Assembly (NCBI GenBank): GCA_021799405.1
Contig: JAJZAL010000068.1
Coordinates: 1-21,169 of the forward strand
DNA length: 21,169 nt
DNA from: Acidobacteriota bacterium
Lineage (GTDB): Bacteria; Acidobacteriota; Terriglobia; Terriglobales; Acidobacteriaceae
Reading direction: 5' to 3'
Shown: one piece after another, positions 1 to 10,200 of the stretch
Numbering within the stretch: the first letter of the stretch is position 1
Layout of the letters: each line of letters starts with the position of its first letter
Position numbers and translations under genes: made by a program
The notes under the pieces: model-generated
The model's input: the letters and a program-made list of their open reading frames with translations, nothing else
What the model was told of the DNA's origin: nothing
Database searches by the model: none

Positions 1-2152
1 CCAGGCCAACTTTACGCTGTATCCTCTGTCGCAGCAGAAGCCGGCGGTCTTTCACGACATCGCCACCGGCAGCATCAGCCAGTATTGCTGGCACTCAACC
101 ACTCCACCTTGCGCGCTGCAATGGAATGGATACTACGGCACAGAGCAGTATCCGGCAGGACTCGGTTACGATTTTGCGACCGGGCTGGGCTCAGTGGATG
201 CCAATGCACTCGTGAATGACTGGACTGCGATCGCGTTCGCGCCCACTGCGACAACGCTGCAGCTTTCGAGTACCAGCGTGGTTCATGGCACGCCCGTCAA
301 CATTACGGCGTCGGTTGCGCCGTCCTCCGGCTCGGGAACACCCACCGGCAGCGTCGCCATTCTCACCAGCTCGACATTGCCGGCAAGCCAGTCGCAGTTC
401 ACCATTCCCCTCAGCAGCGGGACCGGGACAAGCAGCGTGGACAGCCTGCCAGGCGGACAGTATCAGGTAACCGCGCGTTATGGCGGCGACGGGACATTTG
501 CGGCCAGCACCTCTTCACCGCAGACGCTGACCGTGACAGCGGAAGATGCCAATATTAATTTTTCTGTCACCAGCCAAAACAAGATCATCGCGGCAGGCGG
601 CACGGTCGCTTACAACATGCCATTGCAATTGAATATTCAGCCTGCTGGGGTTAGCATCGCTGCCGGAAAGACAGACGGTATCGCCACGGGAAGCGCGGTG
701 TTCACCATCGACTCAACGACCGCTACCGTCGCATTCAATAGTGCGGGCATCGCCAGTTGGATTCCGCCAGCCCTGTCAGTCGGCAAGCACACGGCCAGCG
801 CTGCCTATGCGGGGGATGCAAGCTTCAAGCCTGCATCGGCGCAGCCCGTTACCTTCAGTGTCACTCCGGGGTTAACATTCCTTCACGCTTACCTGTTTGG
901 GCCTTACACGTACCAGCCCGCACCAAACTCAGGCAATGGACCTCCGATACTGTACATCAACACGGGCGGAGCATTGACGGTAGCGATTGTCGCACAGCCC
1001 GATTACAATCCGGGTGCACTGGGTACTCCTGCTCCCAGCGGCACAGTTCAAATTTGCCTTGGAACCATCGTCAATTCATATGACGCTTGCCAGAGCCCGG
1101 TGAGCGCCCAGACGGTGCCGCTCACCCCGTTAAGCGGCAACAATGCACAGACATCGATCGGGGTGGCCACGTTTCCGAACCTCGCCGCCGGCAAGTACGA
1201 TATCTCCGCGGTTTATGGCGGAGATTCCGTATGGGGGGCCGTGCGGCTCATGGACTACCAGGAAGTTTTTGTCCAGGCGTTGTCGTCCTTCGCACCTTCG
1301 ACCACAACGCTCAGCCTAACCCCAGCCAGTATCTCGGGTTCGCAAACGGCCACTGTGACGGCCACCGTTACCGGATCGGGGAACCTGGGAACCTCTCCAA
1401 CCGGCGAGATTGATTTCTACAACAACGATGTGTTCCTCACTTATGCCTTTTGGACGACGGGTGTCACCGGCGCAACCAGCACTTTCACCTTTACCGCAAA
1501 TCCTGGTTGGTTCTTGAATAGTGGCGCTAACACGCTGACAGCCGTCTATTGGGGCGACAACGGCAACGGCCCCTCCGTCAGCAACGTGGTGAATTTTACG
1601 TCGATACAGACCGTTGGCAACTTCACTCTGGCACCGCAGAGCCCGCAGATGACCGTTTCGCAGGGGAATAGCGGAACGGTTGGCCTGAATCTGGCCTCGC
1701 TGAGCAACTTCAACGGGACGGTGAATCTCGCCTGTACGCCGTCGTCCACCCTGTTCAGTTGTAGCGTCGGCCCGCCTTCGTTGACGCTGAACGGAACGGC
1801 CACAGCAACGGTGACGGTCAACGCCATGGCGCAAACGGCCGGCCTTGCCCGCCGCAATGAGCCGGCAAGGCGACCGGGCTGGCCGATGGCGGCGGGAATA
1901 CTCGCATTTGGATTGCTCTTCGTGGGCCGCCGGGCAAGGCGCACATTGCTCCGGTCGATGACCCTCGGCCTGGCCCTGCTGGCAGCATTTTCCGCTGTGA
2001 GCTGCGGTGGCGGAGGCGCAGGTTCCTCGTCGTCATCTTCCTCGTCGCCCCCGCCGTGGGGCTCGACACCGGCAGGCACCTATAGTCTCCTGGTTACCGG
2101 CACAGCGAACGGGGTTGTGCACAACGCGAAGCTCACCGTAGTCGTTCACTGA
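1..2152 (+). CDS. S53 (sedolisin-type) peptidase C-terminal end with bacterial Ig-like repeats (5' truncated by window)
   Basis: The reading frame is open from base 2, so the gene starts upstream; 716 residues are visible. The first ~75 (around FHDIATGS, then GYDFATGLGSVDANALV) match the calcium-binding C-terminal end of S53 pro-kumamolisin/sedolisin peptidases. The catalytic SGTS region would lie outside the window. Four Ig-like modules follow, each ending in a pattern such as RYGGDGTF, AYAGDASF, VYGGDSVW or VYWGDNGN, then a fifth beta-rich module (about 1617-1834). The C-terminal end is odd. It has a hydrophobic segment (about 1885-1920), a basic stretch GRRARR, a second hydrophobic segment ending in a Cys (codon 2003-2005) with a lipobox-like look, a Gly/Ser tract with eight consecutive Ser codons (2024-2047), and a last beta-like segment. 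The protein is likely exported and may be cell-surface attached. S53-Ig fusions like this are common in Acidobacteriota (established knowledge). Confidence is high for the family, lower for the topology. Confidence 0.8.
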   Translation, partial: QANFTLYPLSQQKPAVFHDIATGSISQYCWHSTTPPCALQWNGYYGTEQYPAGLGYDFATGLGSVDANALVNDWTAIAFAPTATTLQLSSTSVVHGTPVNITASVAPSSGSGTPTGSVAILTSSTLPASQSQFTIPLSSGTGTSSVDSLPGGQYQVTARYGGDGTFAASTSSPQTLTVTAEDANINFSVTSQNKIIAAGGTVAYNMPLQLNIQPAGVSIAAGKTDGIATGSAVFTIDSTTATVAFNSAGIASWIPPALSVGKHTASAAYAGDASFKPASAQPVTFSVTPGLTFLHAYLFGPYTYQPAPNSGNGPPILYINTGGALTVAIVAQPDYNPGALGTPAPSGTVQICLGTIVNSYDACQSPVSAQTVPLTPLSGNNAQTSIGVATFPNLAAGKYDISAVYGGDSVWGAVRLMDYQEVFVQALSSFAPSTTTLSLTPASISGSQTATVTATVTGSGNLGTSPTGEIDFYNNDVFLTYAFWTTGVTGATSTFTFTANPGWFLNSGANTLTAVYWGDNGNGPSVSNVVNFTSIQTVGNFTLAPQSPQMTVSQGNSGTVGLNLASLSNFNGTVNLACTPSSTLFSCSVGPPSLTLNGTATATVTVNAMAQTAGLARRNEPARRPGWPMAAGILAFGLLFVGRRARRTLLRSMTLGLALLAAFSAVSCGGGGAGSSSSSSSSPPPWGSTPAGTYSLLVTGTANGVVHNAKLTVVVH

Positions 2153-2194
2153 CGGTGGATTCCGAATTCGGCGGGGCGGGTGCATCCGGTCCCG

Positions 2195-2225
2195 CGGGTC
2201 CGGGTGACTTTCCTGACCCGTTTTC
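2195..2225 (+). terminator. Candidate intrinsic terminator after the S53/Ig gene
   Basis: CGGGTC (2195-2200) and GACCCG (2215-2220) form a perfect 6-bp stem around a 14-nt loop, followed at once by TTTT (2221-2224). An overlapping alternative stem (CGGGT/ACCCG, 2201-2205 with 2216-2220) is also possible. It lies 43 nt after the TGA of the upstream gene and before dnaB. The T-run is short, so termination strength is uncertain. Confidence 0.4.
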
Positions 2226-2285
2226 CGCGATTTCCTAGTTTTCCTTGCTTTCCAGATGTTCGCCTCGCGCCTACACTCCTTGGGT

Positions 2286-3671
<1,386 letters not shown>

Positions 3672-3673
3672 CC

Positions 3674-4381
3674 TTACAGCTCATTCAAAATCAGGATCAC
3701 ACGTCCCGCAATCAGTTCGGCAGGCGTTTGTCCCGGATCGATCTCGAGTAGGTCCACCGGAGAAGCGATATTGTGCGGGCGCAGGACCAGCCGATTTGCG
3801 AGGAAGTCCACGTAGCGCAGGATGAGGTGCGCGCCATGCCGCACCGCATAGATGTTAGGCCGGTCGGGCCGGTAGGGCATGAGCGAGTTGTAGTGGCGAT
3901 CGATGAGCGCGATTGCCTCCGGCTTCACAACCGGATCCATGGGCAAGGCGTCGGCCGGCGCGGTGCGCACGGCAACAAAGCGCTCCCAGGCGCGGCGGGG
4001 GTGGGAAGCGCGGGTGCGAACGGACTGGAGAACGCCGCCGGGCAGATGGAGCACGGACTGCACCGCGGAGGGGCGGACAAAGGGCTCAAAGAGAGCGACG
4101 GCGTGGGAGACCACCGGAACCGAAGCAGGCTTTCCGTCCGTTGCGAGCGAAGAGGCGACCGATTGGATCGCAGGCAACAGATCGGCTACGGTCAGGCGCT
4201 GAGCGGCCAGGATGCGGTCCATCGCCTCCAGCGATAGCTGACGCCTGCTGCGCAGGAAATTGGAGAGGTGGGCCTGGCCAAAACCAGTCTGGCGAGCCAG
4301 CAGAGACACACTCAGTGTGCCCCGCTGTATCCTGCGCAGCAGTTCCAGACGGAGTCGCTCGTGCATCTGAGTAAAGTTCAT
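3674..4381 (-). CDS. XRE-type HTH regulator with degenerate LexA/S24-like C-terminal domain
   Basis: 235 residues from ATG 4381. The frame extends to a TTG at 4444, but that extension lacks family character. Residues about 23-60 form a Cro/XRE-like HTH (LSVSLLARQTGFGQAHLSNFL, then SLEAMDRIL). Residues about 135-230 resemble the S24/LexA beta-fold: DALPMDP, then IALIDRH, IYAVRHGAHLILRYV, LVLRPHN and IAGRVILI line up with the usual DSMxP, vlvDr, iyaVxxxgxxxiKrv, LxLxSxN and viGrvv pattern. The Ser nucleophile position is Ala and the general-base Lys position is Leu, so self-cleavage is not expected. It is probably a DNA-binding repressor or sensor with a non-cleaving effector or dimerisation domain. 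It is divergent from the zinc-ribbon/sigma-like pair, which may be its target (inference). HTH call firm; S24 likeness moderate. Confidence 0.7.
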   Translation of the reverse strand: MNFTQMHERLRLELLRRIQRGTLSVSLLARQTGFGQAHLSNFLRSRRQLSLEAMDRILAAQRLTVADLLPAIQSVASSLATDGKPASVPVVSHAVALFEPFVRPSAVQSVLHLPGGVLQSVRTRASHPRRAWERFVAVRTAPADALPMDPVVKPEAIALIDRHYNSLMPYRPDRPNIYAVRHGAHLILRYVDFLANRLVLRPHNIASPVDLLEIDPGQTPAELIAGRVILILNEL

Positions 4382-4520
4382 TTGTGGAAAATTTGCCACC
4401 AGCAACAGGCAGTGGCGTCCTGTGCTTTCCCCCAGAAAAGTCAACAGGCGTGATTGGCCTTCATTTTCGGCGCTTCAAGTAAGAATGAAAAGCTAACCTG
4501 CGGAAAACAGGGAGGAAAGA

Positions 4521-4549
4521 TTGACGCTCAGGAATCCTATCTCTAGATT
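4521..4549 (+). promoter_or_regulatory. Sigma-70-type promoter for the zinc-ribbon/sigma-like operon
   Basis: TTGACG (4521-4526) and TAGATT (4544-4549) are separated by exactly 17 nt. The predicted start point is near 4556, which would give a leader of about 355 nt before the first convincing start codon at 4913. This is pattern recognition only. Confidence 0.55.
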
Positions 4550-4912
4550 GGGTTTACTTCATCCTGCCTTGGTTTATGGGAATTCTTAAGGAATGGCTTC
4601 ATAACCGTGCGACTGTTACGGGCGTAGTGTCGCCCGCTTCCGCGGTCAATGAGCATCTGCCGGAGCCGTCTCGTTGTGCGCCGGAATACCTATCCCTGAC
4701 CCAAACCGCCGGCAAAGGCGATTGGGGCAAACCTGGGCGGAAATTCCTGGATCTGCACGCTGTCAGCATGACCATCAACGAGAGAATTCGGGTGGCAAGC
4801 CTCCATCAGAACGATAGAAATCTGAGTCGCTGTGCCCGGTTCTCAGCACCCCACAGAACAAAAAGCAAGACAAATATCTGCTGGGAGAAGACAGAAGGAC
4901 GGAGAAGCAGTC
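4550..4912 (+). other. Long leader/intergenic region, no convincing gene
   Basis: This stretch lies between the promoter above and the zinc-ribbon start. It contains a small hairpin, GGGCG (4620-4624) with CGCCC (4631-4635) around a 6-nt loop. An open frame from ATG 4576 runs into the next gene in another frame, but it has no Shine-Dalgarno and no recognisable domain, so I do not call it. I do not recognise a riboswitch class. A long structured leader is possible but unproven. Confidence 0.4.
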
Positions 4913-5122
4913 ATGGAATTGCGCGTGTACTTGAAGATTTGCGAGGGGTGCGGTTGTCTTTGGTACCGTGCCCAGAACCAGGGGAGCGTGTATTGCCGGG
5001 AGTGTGAGAGCAAACTGAAAGACTTTCCTTCGCCGGAGAGCCGCAAACGGCGCGGCCGTCCGAGCGGAAAACGGCTGGCGAAGGTTTGGGCGGTGGCCGA
5101 GGCAGCGGGAGGCGCACAATGA
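4913..5122 (+). CDS. Small zinc-ribbon protein with AT-hook-like motif
   Basis: 69 residues from ATG 4913, with GGAG at 4901-4904 giving an 8-nt spacing. An upstream in-frame start at 4832 has no such signal. Two CxxC knuckles, C10-x2-C13 and C28-x2-C31 (CEGC, then YCREC), should bind one zinc ion; C15 is an extra cysteine. A basic stretch follows with RGRP at 47-50 flanked by RKR and GKR, resembling an AT-hook minor-groove binding motif. The stop TGA overlaps the next gene's ATG (ATGA at 5119-5122), so the two are translationally coupled. Probably a nucleic-acid or RNA-polymerase-associated accessory protein (inference). No specific family name can be assigned with confidence. Confidence 0.7.
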   Translation: MELRVYLKICEGCGCLWYRAQNQGSVYCRECESKLKDFPSPESRKRRGRPSGKRLAKVWAVAEAAGGAQ

Positions 5123-5628
5123 GCGCAGCCCTTCAATTACCCCTCGTGTGGGGAGTAGCTTATGCACAGGAGGCATGGCGCGAGCGCAGCGGACGGAAGC
5201 TGCAAGCGCGGAAGGCAACGGGTGGGAGGCCCCGCGAAACGCCCGCTGCAGAGGCGGTGGTCAGCCTGGCCTTCTACAGGAAGCACACGGAGAACATGTT
5301 GCGGCGCTATCTGTATGCTTCCATGCAGGTGGGCAGGGCACCATCGATTCTCAGCGATCCGGTGGGGCGGGGGTGGGCATCCAGCCGCCCCGTCCGCACC
5401 TTCGAGGACGCCGTGATCTTCGTTCTCGATGTAGAGAAGTGCCTGGCGCAGCTTGGTGAGCTGGACCGGCGGATGTTAAGCCGGATCGTGCTCCAGGAGT
5501 ATACGCAGGCCGAGGCTGCGACACTGCTGGGAATGAGCGTGCGCGCGATCTCCTATAAATATCCAAAGGCCCTGGACCGGCTGACGGAGAAGCTGCTCAA
5601 TGCCGGATTACTGATATTGCCACGCTGA
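5119..5628 (+). CDS. Orphan sigma-70 region 4-like HTH protein
   Basis: 169 residues from ATG 5119, which has a strong Shine-Dalgarno GGGAGG (5107-5112) 6 nt upstream. The frame also allows an upstream start at 5086, which lacks this. Residues about 115-160 (LDRRMLSRIVLQEYTQAEAATLL, then MSVRAISYKYPKALDRL, lightly split) look like sigma region 4: a helix bundle with an HTH that would contact the -35 element. No sigma region 2 is visible. The N-terminal half has a GGRPR motif at 36-40, echoing the RGRP of its partner, and a central helical part. It is coupled by ATGA overlap to the zinc-ribbon gene. It may act as a sigma-like or anti-/co-sigma transcription factor together with that protein; this is inference. 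The region 4 likeness is good, the function unknown. Confidence 0.72.
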   Translation: MSAALQLPLVWGVAYAQEAWRERSGRKLQARKATGGRPRETPAAEAVVSLAFYRKHTENMLRRYLYASMQVGRAPSILSDPVGRGWASSRPVRTFEDAVIFVLDVEKCLAQLGELDRRMLSRIVLQEYTQAEAATLLGMSVRAISYKYPKALDRLTEKLLNAGLLILPR

Positions 5629-5647
5629 ATTCATTCGCAAGATCCAG

Positions 5648-6046
5648 TCAACGGAAGGGTGCGTACACGGATCGCCCCTCCGTTGGCGGGAGGTAGCGAA
5701 CGCGTCGGGTGTTCCGGCAATCCCCTCCTGAGAGTTCTTGTATCTTGAATTTCAGCGGTAACTGCCTCCAGTAACTTTTCAGTTCGTTGGAACGCCAACC
5801 CGCGGTTGTCTTCTCCCGGGACTTGCACGATTCACCGGCAAATGCCAAGTTGGCAGGATGAAGGACGCGTCTGTAATCCTGAAACATGCAGTCCAGTGAA
5901 ATCCGGAGTTGATTTGACAGATTAGGAGTGGCTGTGCGCACGGCGAGGCTGCGAAAGATGAGCACCTCTCCCGCGTTGATTCGTCCGCAAACCCACTTGC
6001 CTTCCGCCACTGCGCGCGCCGGGATCTCCGGTACACGATGAGCCAC
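5648..6046 (-). pseudogene. Decayed fragment of a phytanoyl-CoA dioxygenase (PhyH) family gene
   Basis: The minus-strand open frame carries AGEVLIFRSLAVRTATPN, then LSNQLRISLD, and later TTAGWRSNELKSYWRQLPLKF. These match the C-terminal third of PhyH-family Fe(II)/2-oxoglutarate oxygenases, whose usual pattern is GDVLIFHSLTVHxALPN, LRxSxD and YAGWxSDELKxYW. The N-terminal two thirds, with the HxD iron-binding motif, are absent: immediately upstream is the end of the response-regulator gene (stop at 6087). The distal iron-binding His position is Arg (AVR in place of TVH), while the 2-oxoglutarate-binding Arg position (LRIS) remains. The frame opens at a GTG without a Shine-Dalgarno. I read this as a 5'-deleted, inactive remnant. 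A short expressed protein cannot be excluded. Confidence 0.6.
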
Positions 6047-6086
6047 TCCAACCTGTGCCCGGCATGGTGTGGTCGTCTTTCACTTC

Positions 6087-7277
6087 TTAAAATCTGACGC
6101 ATACAATCGAAAAGTCGTCGTCTAGGCGTGTGCCGCCGTGAACACTCATGGAATGTTCGTAAAGAGATCTCAATTGAGACGCAGGCCCGGATGCAGGCTC
6201 GTTCAGATGCTTGATCATCTCTTCCCGAGTACTTATTTGCCCCTCGGGCAACTCGATTTCATAGCATCCATCTGAAAATACGTACACCCTTGAAGCAGGC
6301 GAAATCTGAACCGTTGCAGGAACATATTCAGTTTCGGCGAACAAGCCAACGGGCAAGCCCTGCGCATCCAGGTCCATTGCCCGGCCGGAATCCTCCATCA
6401 ACACAGCCGGTGGGTGTCCGCCGTTGGCGTATCGGAGCACACGGTCATATTGATTGAAAACCCCATACCAGAGGGTGAAGTAAAGGCCGTACTGCTCATT
6501 CGCATGGAAGCGCGTGTTCAGCCTGGCAAGCACCTGATCGGGGTATCGGAAATCTGCGCCCGGCAGACATTGGGTGCGGATGGTATTCAGCACGGAAACA
6601 GAAAGCAGAGCGGGTCCGACTCCGTGACCTGAGACGTCCAGGAGATAAAAGGCAAAATGGGCATCGTCGATCCAGTGGTAGCCAAGTGAATCTCCTCCAA
6701 GCCGGGTCGAGGGGACGTAGAGCCAGTCGGACTGAAGAGTCCCGCTCCTGATGGGGGGCGGGATCAGCGATGCCACATAGCTTGCTGCATAAGCAAGCTC
6801 GCTATCCAGCGCTTCCTGGCTCTCGCGCAGGGCCTGGTACAACTGGCTCAATCGGTGATTTTGATTCTCCAACTGAACCTGTAGCCGCCGGATGTTCAAG
6901 TGGGTTCTGACGCGAGCCTCCACTTCCTCAAATTGAAATGGCTTGCTGATGTAATCAACGCCGCCTGCTGCGAACGCTTTGACTTTGTCGATGGTTTCAT
7001 GAAGCGCGCTGATGAAAATGATGGGAATCTCCTTGAGGCGATCAATCTGCTTCAGGCGGCGGCAGACCTCGAATCCATCCATCTCCGGCATCATAATGTC
7101 GAGAAGAATGATGTCTGGCGGGTCCGCTTCGGCAAAGCGAATCGCCAGCTTCCCGCTCGGAACGGGACGGACGATGCATCCCTGCTCTTTGAGCATTCCT
7201 CCAAGCACCTGAAGATTGGCGGGGGTATCATCGACGAGAAGCACGTTCGCTGGACTCTCTGTGGAAGTGGAGCGCAT
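6087..7277 (-). CDS. Response regulator with PP2C/SpoIIE-type phosphatase output domain
   Basis: 396 residues from ATG 7277. A receiver domain (about 10-125) has the acidic pair DD 16-17, phospho-acceptor D60 in LLDIMMPEMDGFEV, and K112 in ISKPF. A short coiled-coil linker (about 128-165) leads to a PP2C-like phosphatase domain (about 185-396). Its metal-binding motifs are LGGDSLGY (D196), DVSGHGVGPALL (D214), SDG (D336) and a final LDDDFSIV. The architecture is that of RsbU/RssB-like regulators that dephosphorylate an anti-sigma antagonist once the receiver is phosphorylated. No STAS or anti-sigma partner is in the window. The kinase upstream ends 5 nt before ATG 7277, and AGGAGG (7290-7295) within its last codons can serve as ribosome binding site with 12-nt spacing. 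TTG 7286, overlapping the kinase stop, is an alternative start. Almost certainly cotranscribed with the kinase. Confidence 0.9.
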   Translation of the reverse strand: MRSTSTESPANVLLVDDTPANLQVLGGMLKEQGCIVRPVPSGKLAIRFAEADPPDIILLDIMMPEMDGFEVCRRLKQIDRLKEIPIIFISALHETIDKVKAFAAGGVDYISKPFQFEEVEARVRTHLNIRRLQVQLENQNHRLSQLYQALRESQEALDSELAYAASYVASLIPPPIRSGTLQSDWLYVPSTRLGGDSLGYHWIDDAHFAFYLLDVSGHGVGPALLSVSVLNTIRTQCLPGADFRYPDQVLARLNTRFHANEQYGLYFTLWYGVFNQYDRVLRYANGGHPPAVLMEDSGRAMDLDAQGLPVGLFAETEYVPATVQISPASRVYVFSDGCYEIELPEGQISTREEMIKHLNEPASGPASQLRSLYEHSMSVHGGTRLDDDFSIVCVRF

Positions 7278-7282
7278 GGGAG

Positions 7283-10200
7283 TCAATCGCCTCCTTTTAG
7301 CAGATCGAAGAGCTTCTCATATTGGAATTCGATCGCCAGATTCCGCAATGCGCGGGCAAGTTGCTCATCCTGTGATTCCGCCTGATCGATCAGTGTCAAC
7401 AGGCGGTCCTGGTACCCACCGGCTAACGCTTCCCGCATTTCATCCAGAAGGTGTTGCGGCAGCTGTGAGAGCGACGCGGCGGTCAGATTGATTGCTCCTG
7501 TTTGGATCTGGCCGGCATCTTCGACCTCTTCTTCCGTATCGAGATATTCAATATGAAGCCAATGGGAAAGCTTCTGAAATAATTCATCCTGCTTGAAAGG
7601 TTTACCGATGAAATCGTCGGCTCCGGTCTGTCGAACCTGTTCCCGGTTCTCGTCGAAGACGCTGGCGGAAACCGCAATGATCGGTGTACTGTAACCCTTT
7701 TCCGTGGCCTTGATGAGACGAGTGGCTTCGTAGCCGTCCATAACCGGCATGCGAACATCCATGAGGATCAGATTCGGCTGCCACTCCTCAAATAGCTTCA
7801 CTGCCTCAAGACCGTTGCAGGCTTCGCGCGTAGCAAACCCGGCAGACTGCAGCATCTCGCGGACAAAACGCCGGTTTTCTTCCTTATCGTCCACAACCAG
7901 AATCCGTTGGGTAGGCTGACCGGGGCGCAAGACAAACACCCGGCGCGAGGGCCGCGCGGATTTTTCAATCTCACCAGCAAACTCCCGCGCATCAATCTCG
8001 AAATGAAACAGTGTGCCTTTTCCGATCTGGCTGGTGAATGTGATGTCTCCGCCCATGAGGCGAACGAATTCGCGACTGATTGCCAGACCGAGGCCGGTCC
8101 CACTCTCTGAAGCTACGCCCGCTTCTGCCTGCTCGAAGTATTCAAATATCTTGCCGAGATCTTCCGGCGCAATCCCAGCACCGGTGTCTTCGACCTCGGT
8201 GATCAGTCGCAGGCTGTCGGCATCGCCTTTCTTTGCAGCCATGCGCAGGGCGATTCCCCCTTGCGCAGTAAACTTTACGGCGTTGCCGAGCAGATTGATC
8301 AGGATCTGCCGCAGCTTTCCTACGTCGGCCAGAACGAAGCGCGGTAGATCATCTGCCATTTCCACCGTGAACAGGAGGTTCTTCTGTTGAGTGCGGATCT
8401 TGAACATCATCGCCAGATCGTCAATCAGGTCATGAAGGTTGAAAGCGACCGGGTTCACAACCGTTCGTCCCGCTTCGATCTTCGACATTTCCAGAATGTC
8501 GTTGATCAAGGCGAGAAGGTGCTCGCCACTCCGCCCAATCGTGTTCAGCGATTCGCGCTGCTGCGGCGTGAGAGCCGGATCGCGTTGCATGAGTTGCGTG
8601 AATCCCAGGATCGCGTTCATGGGCGTTCGAATTTCATGCGACATGTTGGCCAGGAAAGTGCTCTTGGCTCGGCTCGCCGCTTCCGCAGCCTCTTTCGCTT
8701 CGCGGAGTTGTTCCTGGGCCTCTTTACGCAGCGTGATGTCTTCGATCGTGCCGTCAAAGCATTCGCACTCGTCCCGCTCGCTTTGAACGACTCTGGCCGA
8801 GATACTTCCCCAGATTGCCGTGCCATCGGTCTTCTTCAATCGCAATTCCACTCCCGCAACTTGCCCCTCGGCCAGAAGGCGATCGGAGAGGGCCTGCCAA
8901 TCTTCCGTGTCCATGCACAGGTCCGACGGCTTGCTCGCCATGAACTCTTCAAGAGTTGTGTAGCCGAACATGCGGGCAGCGGCCGGATTGGCCGTGATGA
9001 AACGACCGGGCGTTCCGGTCGTGGTCCGGTACAGGCCCACCGGCAAATTGGAGATCAAGGTGCGGAAGCGTTCTTCACTCTCACGGAGCGCCTCTTCCGC
9101 CCGCTTGCGCTCCGTAATATTCGTAACCATGGCGAAGGCGCCTGTCTTTCGGCCGCTTTCATCGAACAGGGGATTGGCGTGGAAGATACACGGGACCAGC
9201 GACGCATCCGGCCGGGAAAGAAGAATCTCGTAGGCCCCGCCTTTGCCCTGGGCCCGGCGCTTCACCTCTTCGCGAAAAGTGGCTGCGTTCTCCTCGTTAA
9301 CGAAATCGAAGATGCTCCTGCCGATGATTTCCTCGCGGGGCCTGCCTAAAGTAGCGCACATGGCATCGTTGACAGCGGTTGTGACAGATTCGTTGTCGAT
9401 GAGCCAGAATCCTTCGCCCGTGGTTTCAAGGATGCGCCGCAATCTCTGTTCGCTGTCGCGAAGGGCCTGCTCAACCCGCTTAAGGTCCGTCAGGTCATGG
9501 AGAATTTCGATGGCGCCGATATACTCGCCCTGCGGACCGCTCATGGCGCGAGCACGACCCTGCAAGTAAGTTTCTCTTCCCCGCACGTGCAGGACGGATT
9601 CGCCAATCAGCACCTGCCCGAAGCGCTGGAGACCCTGGTAACCCCGCTCCAGCTCTTCCTGCGGTGTTCTCACCAGGTCAATAAGAATGGGCCGTCTTTC
9701 GCCATAGAATGGAATGGCGTACTCATAGTTACCCTTGCCGAGCATCTCTTCGGCCTTCGCGCCGGTCAGCGATTCGGTTGCCCGGTTCCAGGCCACGACT
9801 ACTCCATTCCCGTCAATTACAAAGGCGGTGTCAGGCATGAGGTCAATCAGCGACGATAAACGCCTCTCCGATTCGCGCAGTGCGTCCTCAGTCTGCTTGC
9901 GATGCGTGATGTCCTCCATGATGCCGTCAACGTACTCGGCCTCACCTTGCGAATTCCGGACGATCCTGGCCGTAAAACTTCCCCAAATATGCGTCCCGTC
10001 GCGCTTCTTTAGCCGCAACTCCACGCCGGCCACCTGCTCCTCGTTGAGAAGGCGCTGCGAGAATTCCCGAAGGTCATCCATGTCGAGATACACGTTCGCC
10101 GCCTCAAGCTTCAGGAACTCTTCGACAGTGTCATAGCCAAACAATCTTGTAAGGGTTCGATTGGCTGCGACAAACCGCCCGTTCTCGCCAGGGGTCCGGC

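Noticed and set aside
4576..5007. 143-codon plus frame upstream of the zinc-ribbon gene
   Set aside because: No ribosome binding site, no recognisable domain, and it overlaps the start of the better supported zinc-ribbon gene in another frame.
7283..7560. C-terminal HPt domain in the hybrid kinase
   Set aside because: The region is helical but has no His in an HPt-type context, so no phosphotransfer domain is claimed.
8387..9349. 320-codon plus-strand frame opposite the hybrid kinase
   Set aside because: It lies wholly inside the well supported kinase gene on the other strand, with no recognisable domain; a codon-bias shadow.
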